DNA of 63,820 nt, from assembly GCA_038150225.1 (NCBI GenBank), contig JAYQWG010000007.1:1-63820 (forward strand). Direction: 5' to 3'. Positions 17,669 to 25,456 of this stretch are shown here, piece after piece. Position numbers and translations under genes: made by a program. The stretch comes from Lucifugimonas sp038150225. GTDB taxonomy: Bacteria > Chloroflexota > Dehalococcoidia > Lucifugimonadales > Lucifugimonadaceae. The notes below the pieces were generated by a model that ran no database searches, was not told where the DNA came from, and saw only the letters and a list, made by a program, of their open reading frames with translations. Every line of letters starts with the position of its first letter. Within the stretch, counting starts at the first letter, position 1.

Positions 17669-18462
17669 GCCACCTGCTCCTGATTCGCGAGCAGCGAAAG
17701 AATTCGTCTTTTGAGATTAAGAACCTCTGGTTCCAAAAGTGCCTGGGGGGATTTTTTGGGAATCGCAGGAACGACTACTTCCTCGATTACACGACCAGGG
17801 TTCGGTGCCATAACGACGATCCGATCTGACATGAGCAAAGCCTCATCAATGTCATGACTGACCATGAGGAACGTTTTGTCTTGCTGATCCACAACATCGA
17901 GCAACCACAACTGGAGTTTAGAGCGGGTTATCGCGTCAAGAGCCCCTAATGGCTCGTCGAGCAACACAAGTTCACTATCGATTAACAGTGTGCGCATAAG
18001 GGCAACACGCTGTCGCATCCCGCCCGATAGTTCCCACGGATAGCGTCGGAGAACATCCTCGAGTCCGAAAGCTTCAGCGATGCGCTTTACATGTACAGGA
18101 ATCTCAGATGAATCGATGCCTGACAACTCGAGACCAAGCCCGGCGTTCTCTGCAACCGTTCTCCAATCCAATAGCAGGTCGCGCTGCTGCATCAAGGAAA
18201 TATTCCCGAGCCGTTTACCTGCGGTCGTGTGTCGCAGAGAAAGCTGGCCTTCGGACGGCTCCACCACTCCCGCTATAAGTTTCAGCAGTGAACTTTTGCC
18301 GCATCCACTGGGTCCTAACACGGTGACAAATTCACCCCGACTAACCTGAAGCGACACGTCACTCAAAACTTGGTCGCGTCCGTAACCAAATCCGATCCCT
18401 GCAAGAGCTAATACTGCAGGGCTTTCGGTGGTTGCTTTCCTGAGTTCAGAAATATCGCTCAA
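17665..18462 (-). CDS. ABC transporter ATP-binding protein (ThiZ type)
   Basis: A 265-residue ATPase with Walker A GPSGCGKSS (about 52-60), signature LSGGMRQR (about 144-151), Walker B LVLLDEPLGALD (about 166-177) and the switch His in MVSHD. It belongs to the nitrate/sulfonate/taurine/thiamine-precursor class. The start is a TTG at 18460-18462, about 60 bases after a TPP riboswitch. No strong Shine-Dalgarno site precedes it. First gene of the three-gene import operon. Confidence 0.93.
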   Translation of the reverse strand: MSDISELRKATTESPAVLALAGIGFGYGRDQVLSDVSLQVSRGEFVTVLGPSGCGKSSLLKLIAGVVEPSEGQLSLRHTTAGKRLGNISLMQQRDLLLDWRTVAENAGLGLELSGIDSSEIPVHVKRIAEAFGLEDVLRRYPWELSGGMRQRVALMRTLLIDSELVLLDEPLGALDAITRSKLQLWLLDVVDQQDKTFLMVSHDIDEALLMSDRIVVMAPNPGRVIEEVVVPAIPKKSPQALLEPEVLNLKRRILSLLANQEQVA

Positions 18463-18522
18463 ATCGATTCACACTTGGACGCGTGATGCCATGGACCGAG
18501 TGGCGAAGATTTAGCAATCATT

Positions 18523-18615
18523 ATCTTCCCTCCGCTGGCATTACCCAGATCAGGTTCAAGGGTTGGCAGAGTAATCATGTCTGCCCTCTCAGCCCGGCTA
18601 TCCCGAGCCCCCCGT
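18523..18615 (-). promoter_or_regulatory. TPP riboswitch (THI element)
   Basis: On the minus strand the conserved TPP-aptamer blocks occur in order: GGGGGGCTCGGGATAGCC, GGCTGAGAGGG, and then GAACCTGATCTGG with GTAATGCCAGCGGAGGGA. The central CTGAGA and the CCTGATCTGGGTAATGCC core are the hallmark of thiamine pyrophosphate binding. It sits directly upstream of the thiZXY-like operon. I see no U-rich terminator between aptamer and start, so control may be translational or through a less obvious structure. Confidence 0.95.
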
Positions 18616-18692
18616 AACTGCACGCCATGTAACAAAATGAGCGCACAAATTCCGTTCAAAACAGTCTTACAACCAGATTCAGTCGTGTCAAC

Positions 18693-19640
18693 TTGAACGC
18701 GCGTTGCGACCGAGGTGTAACAGGTCTAGAATGCCATCATCAGTCACCAGACGGAAGTGTTTATAAGGTCTTGGAAACAGAGCCGCATACTTCAAAGCAG
18801 AACTTCGCCCGCGCTGTCCGATGCCCGGACGAAGAGATCGACCTCGCGGCCGCAAGCCTATATGCCGTCTCTCACGAACACCCGGACCTTGACGTAATTG
18901 CGTACAGGGGCAAAATCGCTCAGCTGGGTATGCGCGTAAAGTCCAAACTACCTCTCCAATTCGATGACTACGAATTCGTATCGACGATGCACGAAGTCTT
19001 ATTCGATGAAGTCGGATTGGCTGGATCGACCAAGGACTATTTCAACCCCAAGAACAGCCATCTCAACGAGCTGATCGAAAGCCTCCACGGCAACCCGGTA
19101 ACCATGTCGATTCTCTACATGGAAGTAGCCCGTTCAGCCGGTATGGAAGTTGATGGAGTTTCGTTGCGACGGCACTTCGTGGTTGGAATTGGTTCAGGCG
19201 AAGAGCGACTCTACGTCGACCCGTTCCACGGCGGTGGATTGCTTTCACGTAAAGAGTGCCTGACGATGATCGTTGGAAAAGATCGTATATCCGATCTGGA
19301 CCTCGATTCACTCGAGAAGAAACTCCTCGCACCTGTCGGGCGAAAAGCAGTTCTAAGACGGCTACTCGGAAACCTTAAGGTCGCCCACGAAAAGCACAAG
19401 AATTACGAGTTGGCACTCGAGGCTGCCGAAAGAGTTCAGCTTCTCGAGCCATCAAATCTCCGTAACCTCAGCGAGCTCGCCCACCTGCAAACCAAGGTTG
19501 GGCATTTTGGTGATGCGGTCAACTCGCTCACCAAGTTCCTTGCCCAGGCGCCTGCCGACGCAAACACAGAACAGGCCGAGAGTGCGTTGCGCAAACTCAA
19601 AGCGCTAACTGCACGAGAGAATCAGGATTCGTCTTCCTGA
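18693..19640 (+). CDS. SirB1-family transglutaminase-like/TPR protein
   Basis: A frame of up to 315 residues with the SirB1/transglutaminase-like core: DLAAASLYAVSHEHPDLDV, then YFNPKNSHLNELIESLHGNP and VDGVSLRRHFVVG, followed by C-terminal TPR-like helices from about 225. The transglutaminase Cys is not evident in this class and no reaction has been established; the family is widespread and has been linked loosely to regulation. The start is uncertain: TTG at 18693 gives a poor N-terminus, and a TTG at 18771 preceded by ATAAGG is an alternative. Divergent from the riboswitch operon. Confidence 0.8.
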   Translation: MNARCDRGVTGLECHHQSPDGSVYKVLETEPHTSKQNFARAVRCPDEEIDLAAASLYAVSHEHPDLDVIAYRGKIAQLGMRVKSKLPLQFDDYEFVSTMHEVLFDEVGLAGSTKDYFNPKNSHLNELIESLHGNPVTMSILYMEVARSAGMEVDGVSLRRHFVVGIGSGEERLYVDPFHGGGLLSRKECLTMIVGKDRISDLDLDSLEKKLLAPVGRKAVLRRLLGNLKVAHEKHKNYELALEAAERVQLLEPSNLRNLSELAHLQTKVGHFGDAVNSLTKFLAQAPADANTEQAESALRKLKALTARENQDSSS

Positions 19641-19702
19641 CGAAATCCGGTCCACAAATCACCTCGTATCCTATACATGCAACCTGAACGACCAGGAGTC
19701 AT

Positions 19703-19726
19703 GTTGCACGCTTACTCTGTTGCACG
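19703..19726 (+). repeat. Direct repeat GTTGCACG upstream of the sigma-factor gene
   Basis: GTTGCACG occurs at 19703-19710 and 19719-19726, 16 bases apart, and an inverted half copy TGCAAC lies at 19678-19683. The repeats end 34 bases before the sigma-factor start, so they could be a binding site for autoregulation. They may also be chance. Confidence 0.35.
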
Positions 19727-19760
19727 GTCGGTCGGGTCCAATTCGGACGAGGTGCGTTAA

Positions 19761-20336
19761 TTGAACTACCAGGGTCTACAAGATCTCGAGCTGCTCGAAC
19801 TTGTCGGAGAAAAAGACCGAGAAGCACTGGCAGAACTCTACGACCGATACGGTCGGAGGGTGTTTGCTTTGGCTGCTCGGATGCTCAACGACTCAGTCAG
19901 CTCGGAAGAAGTTACTCAGGATGTGTTTATGAGTGTGTGGAGGCGCGGTGGAACTTACGCTTCAAACAAGGGCAAGTTCACAACCTGGCTGTTCTCTATT
20001 GCACACAACCGAACAATTGATGAGTTGAGAAAACGAAAAAGAGACCGCTCAAGGCAAAACGACGATATCGATGACCATTTGAATATCGAATCTGGAGATA
20101 TGTCACCGGCTGACGCTGCTGTAGCTCAGTCTGAATACGCGAAAGTTCGCGAAGCAATGGACGACCTTCCAATCGAACAGAAACAGGTGATCGAACTCTC
20201 TTACTTCAAAGGCTTGACTCAAACTGAAATCGCAGAAAAAACCGACCAACCTCTCGGGACGGTAAAGACCCGAATGAGATTGGCACTAAAGAAATTACGT
20301 AATTCACTCAGTACCGAGATGGGCGCTCAGGTATGA
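19761..20336 (+). CDS. ECF-type RNA polymerase sigma factor
   Basis: A 191-residue sigma-70 family factor with region 2 (LYDRYGRRVFALAARML, EEVTQDVFMSVW) and region 4 (LPIEQKQVIELSYFKGLTQ, GTVKTRMRLALKKLR). It is of the ECF/SigK-like group controlled by a membrane anti-sigma. It starts from TTG at 19761. Its stop overlaps the anti-sigma ATG by four bases. Likely targets include its own operon and the genes beyond it, up to the lipoprotein-MFS pair. Confidence 0.95.
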   Translation: MNYQGLQDLELLELVGEKDREALAELYDRYGRRVFALAARMLNDSVSSEEVTQDVFMSVWRRGGTYASNKGKFTTWLFSIAHNRTIDELRKRKRDRSRQNDDIDDHLNIESGDMSPADAAVAQSEYAKVREAMDDLPIEQKQVIELSYFKGLTQTEIAEKTDQPLGTVKTRMRLALKKLRNSLSTEMGAQV

Positions 20337-21313
20337 CAGGTTCACGAGAAGAAAACCAGGCTTTCGAAAATATCGCGGGCTACGTTCTAAATTCATTGGA
20401 TTCAGACGCTGAGCGCGAAGAAGTTGAAGAACTTATTTCGACAGACTCCGCCGCGCAACGCGAGCATCGAGAAATGAATGAGACTGCTGGTCTGCTTGCT
20501 CTCGGGGTAAAGCCGATGGCACCGCCAGCTCGCTTGCGAGCGAGCATCCTTGATCAGACGAGATTCGACAATCCTGGAACGACAACTCATGCGCCAGCCG
20601 GACTTATAACCCGATTCGTTCAGTCGGGCTATGCCGCATCTGTTGTTGCAGCGGTTCTGGTTCTTGCGGTCGCGGGTACGCTCGGCGTCCAAAACAGTCG
20701 CCTGAACAATGAGGTTGGACAGCTCCGAAATGAACTCAACTCCGAGCTCCAAGCAGTAACTGCGTTGAGGGAAGAGTTGGAAAGCTCAAAAACCGACTCG
20801 ATGGCGATGGTCAACCAAATGGAATCGGAAATGAAAAAGATGGAATCCGATTTCGGTTCAACGCTTGCACAGGTGAGTCACCAGGAACAAATGGTTAGCG
20901 AGTTGAGTATCGCCAACAACGCCCTTGTTGAAGCACTCAGAGATCAGAGTTGGCTCACATATGTCGCAATGAAAGAAGGCTACCAGGTTGAGAGTTGGCT
21001 TGCCAATCAGCAGGCACCGTCCGACGCGTCAGGTCTAATTGCCGTCAGGGTCGTTGGGAATGAAGCAGTATTCCAGGTCCATGGACTTGAACAGCCTTTG
21101 CCAGGTCATGCTTATACCTTGTGGTTGATTGGTAATGGCGATCCTAATCCGGTGGCACAGTTCAGCGTCAGTGAAATCGGTTCAGCAACCGTAGCGTTCC
21201 TGCTCCCTGCCCCGCTCTACCTGTACTCCAGCGCGGCTGTCACCCAGGAGCCGATCGGGAAAGTTGATCACGATCCGTCAGGCATCACCGTACTGTCCGC
21301 CGAGACCAAATAA
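20333..21313 (+). CDS. RskA-like anti-sigma factor, membrane anchored
   Basis: A 326-residue protein. An N-terminal zinc-free anti-sigma-like domain (about 1-80, with ENIAGYVLNSLD) is followed by one membrane helix SVVAAVLVLAVAGTLGV (about 102-118). A long coiled coil (about 120-185) and a C-terminal RskA domain (GNEAVFQVHGLEQPLPG, YTLWLIG) facing outward follow. It would hold the sigma factor inactive until a signal leads to proteolysis. It is coupled to the sigma gene by a four-base overlap. The coiled coil is longer than in mycobacterial RskA. Confidence 0.88.
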   Translation: MTGSREENQAFENIAGYVLNSLDSDAEREEVEELISTDSAAQREHREMNETAGLLALGVKPMAPPARLRASILDQTRFDNPGTTTHAPAGLITRFVQSGYAASVVAAVLVLAVAGTLGVQNSRLNNEVGQLRNELNSELQAVTALREELESSKTDSMAMVNQMESEMKKMESDFGSTLAQVSHQEQMVSELSIANNALVEALRDQSWLTYVAMKEGYQVESWLANQQAPSDASGLIAVRVVGNEAVFQVHGLEQPLPGHAYTLWLIGNGDPNPVAQFSVSEIGSATVAFLLPAPLYLYSSAAVTQEPIGKVDHDPSGITVLSAETK

Positions 21314-21386
21314 TCAGCACCGGAAAACACTTACCATCCCAAGAGGATTAACCGGAAGTATTCCTTGTCGAGTCGGGAGGTAGTGA

Positions 21387-21503
21387 ATGACGACTGAAAC
21401 CAAGACCTGGACATGCGATCGTTGCGGGACGCAAATGGTCGATCTCCATTGCAAACTCAGGTGCGACACCTGTGGCTTTATGCGGGATTGCAGCGACCCG
21501 TAA
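21387..21503 (+). CDS. Zinc-ribbon microprotein (38 residues)
   Basis: A complete small frame with a strong GGGAGG ribosome-binding site (21375-21380) and ATG start. The product has two paired cysteine motifs, WTCDRCG and RCDTCG, about 14 residues apart, a minimal zinc ribbon, and ends MRDCSDP. It is too short for default gene callers. The good ribosome-binding site and the intact Cys pairs make it real in my view. Function unknown; small zinc ribbons often bind nucleic acid or proteins. It lies between the anti-sigma and lipoprotein genes. Confidence 0.8.
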   Translation: MTTETKTWTCDRCGTQMVDLHCKLRCDTCGFMRDCSDP

Positions 21504-21527
21504 GCATTTTTCGCTTAAAGTGTGCCC

Positions 21528-22271
21528 ATGGTTCAATCGAAAATATCAACAGGAAAACGCACGTACCTTCTTGGGCGCATTTCTATTCTGATATGTACTG
21601 CACTGGTTGTTGGTTTTTCGATCATTGCCTGTAGTTCAGCAGAAAAGCCAACGAGAGCTTCAGTCCCGGCGATCTCGCCAGCGGAAGCAGTCCAGCGCGG
21701 TGAGGACGCCATGGCAGCTTTGGACAGTTTCAGTTTCGAGCTGACTCACGATTCAGGTCACACCACCCTCTCCGGTTCACTTGAACTAAGCAAAGCTGGC
21801 GGGCTCGTGGCGACGAACGGATTAGACCTGGAGGCCGAAGCGACAATCGGGCGCGCTTTCGTTCGAGTAGAAGCGGTGGTCATCGACAAACAAACGTGGA
21901 TGACTAATCCCCTCACCGGTAACTGGTCAGAGATTCCCGCAGAAGAAAGTCCATTTTCATTCCTCGATCCCGTACGTCTGGTCGCCGACATCCTTGGATC
22001 GACCCAGAACGCTGTATACCCCGAAGCTCAACCCGGCAATGGTGTACTGCAAATAAAAGGGAACATCCCTGCTGAAACTCTGATATCTCTGGTAGGTAGC
22101 GTTGAACCCGGTGCAATAACCGACGTTGTCTTGAGTCTGGAGCCCGAGACTTACCGACTTAAGAAAGTGGTCATAACTGGCATCGCCCAGCCAAATGATG
22201 AACCGGGAACAATACGGGTTATCGACCTGACTGATTTCAACGTCGAAACTACCCTCGAGCCGCCGATTTAG
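21528..22271 (+). CDS. LppX/LprAFG-family lipoprotein
   Basis: A 247-residue exported lipoprotein. The N-terminal signal helix ends at lipobox IIAC (Cys about 35), followed by a domain of the LppX_LprAFG type (ALDSFSFELTHDSGHTTLSGSLEL, about 65-90). Family members have a hydrophobic cavity and carry triacylated lipids or lipoglycans in mycobacteria. The MFS gene starts seven bases downstream, which matches the mycobacterial lprG-Rv1410 pair. ATG at 21528 is preferred to the in-frame GTG at 21522. Confidence 0.82.
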   Translation: MVQSKISTGKRTYLLGRISILICTALVVGFSIIACSSAEKPTRASVPAISPAEAVQRGEDAMAALDSFSFELTHDSGHTTLSGSLELSKAGGLVATNGLDLEAEATIGRAFVRVEAVVIDKQTWMTNPLTGNWSEIPAEESPFSFLDPVRLVADILGSTQNAVYPEAQPGNGVLQIKGNIPAETLISLVGSVEPGAITDVVLSLEPETYRLKKVVITGIAQPNDEPGTIRVIDLTDFNVETTLEPPI

Positions 22272-22277
22272 CCGTAC

Positions 22278-23744
22278 ATGCTCGCTCGATTCACAACGTT
22301 CCTAACGCCATACAAGCTCCTGCTGCCACTCTGTTTTGGAGTGTTCATTGCGGCCGATGATCAAACCGTAGTTGTCACCCTATTGCCCGATATGATGGCT
22401 GATTTACGAGTCGGAGTTAGCGAGCTGGACAGGGCGTCATGGTCGATCACTGGATACTTGATCGGTTACACCGCAGCTATGCCACTAATGGGCCGCTTTT
22501 CCGATAGACTCGGATATCGGAATGCGTTCATCATCGCCATGGCTGTCTTCAGTCTCGGATCAGTTCTGGTGGCAATGTCGCCAATCATCCCTGAGTTACT
22601 TTATGGCGGCGAACCTGAGTTCGGTTGGCTCGTCGGAACTCGAGTATTCCAGGCAATTGGCGGTGGAGCAGCAATCCCTGTGGCAATAGCATCAGTCAAT
22701 GAACTGGTCGATTCGAAACACCGAGCGATCGCGTACGGACTAATCGGAGCTAGCGCGGAAGCAGGTGGAGTTATCGGGCCACTTTGGGGAGGTGGTATCA
22801 CCACGTGGATTTCCTGGGAATGGGCGTTCTGGCTGAACCTGCCATTCACGGCGCTGGCGGTTGTCTGGATCACACGAAATCCACCTGCCCGGAGGAATTC
22901 GGTAAAGATCGATTTATTTGGTTCTGCAGTATTTGCCGCGCTGCTGGCACTGCTGACGATCGGGTTGGTACGGATCGGAGAACCTGATCCGATCATGTCC
23001 ATCTCACTCGTATTGGCTGTAGCGTTCCTCTCTGTATTGGTGTTCACGATCCGTAGATCTGAAAGTCCACTCTTCCCACGTGAGCTGTTCGACAGGTTGT
23101 CTTTCAACCTTGCGAACGTAACGCACTTCTTGATTGGTGCTGTTCTAATAATCGGAATGGTCACGGTCCCGTTGATGGCAGCTTCTGTATTCGGAAAATC
23201 CCCTCTTGAGGGGGGACTACAACTGCTGCGAATGACCATTGCCATCGGTGTCGGGGCGCTTATCGGTGGAGTAGTTACTCAACGCATAGGTGCCAGGACT
23301 CCAGCGATAATCGGGCTACTCATAGTTATCGTTGGATTTGCTCTCCAGTCGAGGTGGACGGTAGATATAGCCGAACCCATGATCACCATTCACTTATTAA
23401 TAACAGGACTCGGTCTTGGAATCCTCGTGTCCCCAATAACCGAGACAGGTATGGCGAACGCCGCTGTGGGTCATCTAGGTGCGGCATCGTCACTGCTGAC
23501 GGTTTCTCGAATGGTCGGTATGACCGCCGGACTTGCAGCAATGACAGCCCTCGGCACGGTCCAATTCCAGGAACTGGTCGCTGACGTGCCTGCCTTCTCA
23601 ACGGATCCAGCAATACAGCGGCAGATAGTTGATTCAGCGACGCGAGCCGGAATGGACGTATTTACCCGGTTCTACGAATACGCGGTGATTATCTCGACAG
23701 TCGCCCTGATTCCAGCCTGGTTGATGACCCGACGCAAACGGTAA
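22278..23744 (+). CDS. MFS transporter, DHA2/EmrB-QacA type (Rv1410/P55-like context)
   Basis: A 488-residue transporter with about 14 hydrophobic segments. Motif A GRFSDRLGYR lies at about 73-82, and acidic residues DD in the first helix (FIAADDQTVVV) are typical of the DHA2 family of drug and lipid exporters. It follows the LppX/LprG-like lipoprotein by only seven bases, so the two are surely one operon. In mycobacteria the matching pair moves triacylglycerols to the outer envelope; the same role here is inferred from context only. Confidence 0.9.
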   Translation: MLARFTTFLTPYKLLLPLCFGVFIAADDQTVVVTLLPDMMADLRVGVSELDRASWSITGYLIGYTAAMPLMGRFSDRLGYRNAFIIAMAVFSLGSVLVAMSPIIPELLYGGEPEFGWLVGTRVFQAIGGGAAIPVAIASVNELVDSKHRAIAYGLIGASAEAGGVIGPLWGGGITTWISWEWAFWLNLPFTALAVVWITRNPPARRNSVKIDLFGSAVFAALLALLTIGLVRIGEPDPIMSISLVLAVAFLSVLVFTIRRSESPLFPRELFDRLSFNLANVTHFLIGAVLIIGMVTVPLMAASVFGKSPLEGGLQLLRMTIAIGVGALIGGVVTQRIGARTPAIIGLLIVIVGFALQSRWTVDIAEPMITIHLLITGLGLGILVSPITETGMANAAVGHLGAASSLLTVSRMVGMTAGLAAMTALGTVQFQELVADVPAFSTDPAIQRQIVDSATRAGMDVFTRFYEYAVIISTVALIPAWLMTRRKR

Positions 23745-23761
23745 TTAGACGCTGAGAGAGT

Positions 23762-25369
23762 TTAGTTCTGACTCTCGCGCCTTTGTTCGGATCGTCGTTC
23801 TGCTTCAAGTCGCTCAAGGTCGTAATGCTCATGATCGACGTAAGTCATAGCGTCGGCAAGCGCGGCGTGACCCGCTACGTCACGAATCTGGTTATGCATT
23901 TCCTGGCAAACTCGCCTGTAGTCTGGGTGCCCTTGCTGGGCGGTTCGGAGTTCCAACAAATGGAATGCTTCTCTCACATTGAACTGCATTGAGTAACGAA
24001 GCTTGTAACCGAATGGAACTACGTACTGAGCCACATCAACCCCGTGCGTGTCGGCAATCGTGTCGTGGAGTTCAGACATGCGACCCATTGCATCGTCCCA
24101 GCGCTGGGTCCAACCGACCTCTTCAATTGCAGGCGGGGTCGAGTAACCGTGTTTTACTCCCAAGCGTTGCCAATCAATCGTCATCATGCGGTGACGCTGG
24201 AGGTCTCTAAAGCTTCCAAAATCAGATAGCACATCGAATCTGTAGAACGAACGCTCCATGCCCCTGCCGGGCTTGTGCCTTCGATTCTGGCGGTCCCCAA
24301 CATAGGCTTTGATTACCTCAGCCTTGTCGGTCGACGACATTCCTGCAACTACCTTCGCAAGCTGGGAGTCGGAAACATCGACATGGGCATAGAGGGCTGA
24401 CGCAACAACCTTGTCTTCAGCATCTTGATCCCAATCAACCAGGGTTACTTCATAGATTGGATCCGGCTCCAACCCGAGACCTGATGCGATCTTTTCCATC
24501 GCTTCTCGGTTCTCTTGAAAATAACCTGACCACGCACCGCCACGATCTGGAATGTCCACCCGCTTGAGGAATGAAGGAATTACCTTCCGCAGCTCTACCA
24601 ACATCATGTCGGCGTAGTCGCGAGCCTCCTGCAATGGATGGCTATTCATTCGGATAAGCATTTGCTCGAACGCTTGACCGGTAGCAAATACACCTACGTT
24701 TGAGAGGGTCGCCGCGGGAAGCAATCCTCTGGCTGAATCACATGCTTTCGCTCGGATCGAAGCGTTGTAAATGAACTTCGAATCACCTTCTTGTCGAGGG
24801 AACTGCTCCTCGTAGAACGGAACACACTGGTGTACTAGCTCGGAGTATTCATCGAACAACCAATCCATTGTCCTGACGTACTCGTCAGCGAGGGGACCAG
24901 TTTCCACCTCAGGTGGCGTGAGATACCGATATCGTCCGCCGAGCTTCTGGTCGTAAAAGATGTAACGTGTCGACTGTTCAAGATAAGCGGCCAGTCTGCC
25001 CCACTCGAGAATCTTGGTAAGCATGTTCGATGATTGTTCACACGCAATGTGTGCGCCACCAAGTTGGGAAACCGAGTCGTCACCGTACTGAGAGAAAACG
25101 CGGTCATAGAGTTCCTCGGCACGGTTAGTTGCAACGACATCCCCGTCAGCACCGGCAGTTAACTCTTCAAGCGGAAAATCAGGCTGGTCGTAGAACTCAT
25201 CGAGGAACAACCGACGCAGCGATTTCGGAGATCGGCTGTAGCGAGCAAACAACGCCCCTTTGACAACCTCTGGCAGGTTGATCAGGGCAAAAACAGGTTG
25301 GTCGATATTCGTAAAGAATCTCGAAAGTACTACCCGTTCTTCAGCTGTGAAATCCTCGCTTACGTACAT
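23762..25369 (-). CDS. ThyX-like FAD-dependent thymidylate synthase homologue, two-domain
   Basis: A 535-residue protein with two ThyX-like halves. Normal ThyX is about 220-250 residues with the RHRxxSxNExSxR signature. Here the first half has WGRLAAYLEQSTRY, with only the end of that motif kept, and the second has LQRHRMMTID. It may still bind FAD, but thymidylate synthesis is doubtful, since both copies of the motif are incomplete. Long two-domain ThyX homologues occur in several phyla and have no assigned role. Confidence 0.72.
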   Translation of the reverse strand: MYVSEDFTAEERVVLSRFFTNIDQPVFALINLPEVVKGALFARYSRSPKSLRRLFLDEFYDQPDFPLEELTAGADGDVVATNRAEELYDRVFSQYGDDSVSQLGGAHIACEQSSNMLTKILEWGRLAAYLEQSTRYIFYDQKLGGRYRYLTPPEVETGPLADEYVRTMDWLFDEYSELVHQCVPFYEEQFPRQEGDSKFIYNASIRAKACDSARGLLPAATLSNVGVFATGQAFEQMLIRMNSHPLQEARDYADMMLVELRKVIPSFLKRVDIPDRGGAWSGYFQENREAMEKIASGLGLEPDPIYEVTLVDWDQDAEDKVVASALYAHVDVSDSQLAKVVAGMSSTDKAEVIKAYVGDRQNRRHKPGRGMERSFYRFDVLSDFGSFRDLQRHRMMTIDWQRLGVKHGYSTPPAIEEVGWTQRWDDAMGRMSELHDTIADTHGVDVAQYVVPFGYKLRYSMQFNVREAFHLLELRTAQQGHPDYRRVCQEMHNQIRDVAGHAALADAMTYVDHEHYDLERLEAERRSEQRRESQN

Positions 25370-25418
25370 CGATAGAGATTCTACTCACTTACCCTGCATA
25401 GCAGGAAATTCCAGTTAC

Positions 25419-25449
25419 AAAAAAAAACGCTGCCGAATTGGCAGCGTTT
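25419..25449 (-). terminator. Rho-independent terminator of the E2 gene
   Basis: A 10-bp perfect stem AAACGCTGCC/GGCAGCGTTT (25425-25434, 25440-25449) with a GAATT-type loop, followed on the minus strand by a run of Ts (25419-25427 read as A on plus). It lies just downstream of the minus-strand acyltransferase gene. Confidence 0.92.
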
Positions 25450-25456
25450 CGGGTGG

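Noticed and set aside
22601..23245. 214-codon minus-strand frame inside the DHA2-type MFS gene
   Set aside because: It is antisense to a clear transporter and its low-complexity sequence reflects the other strand's codons.
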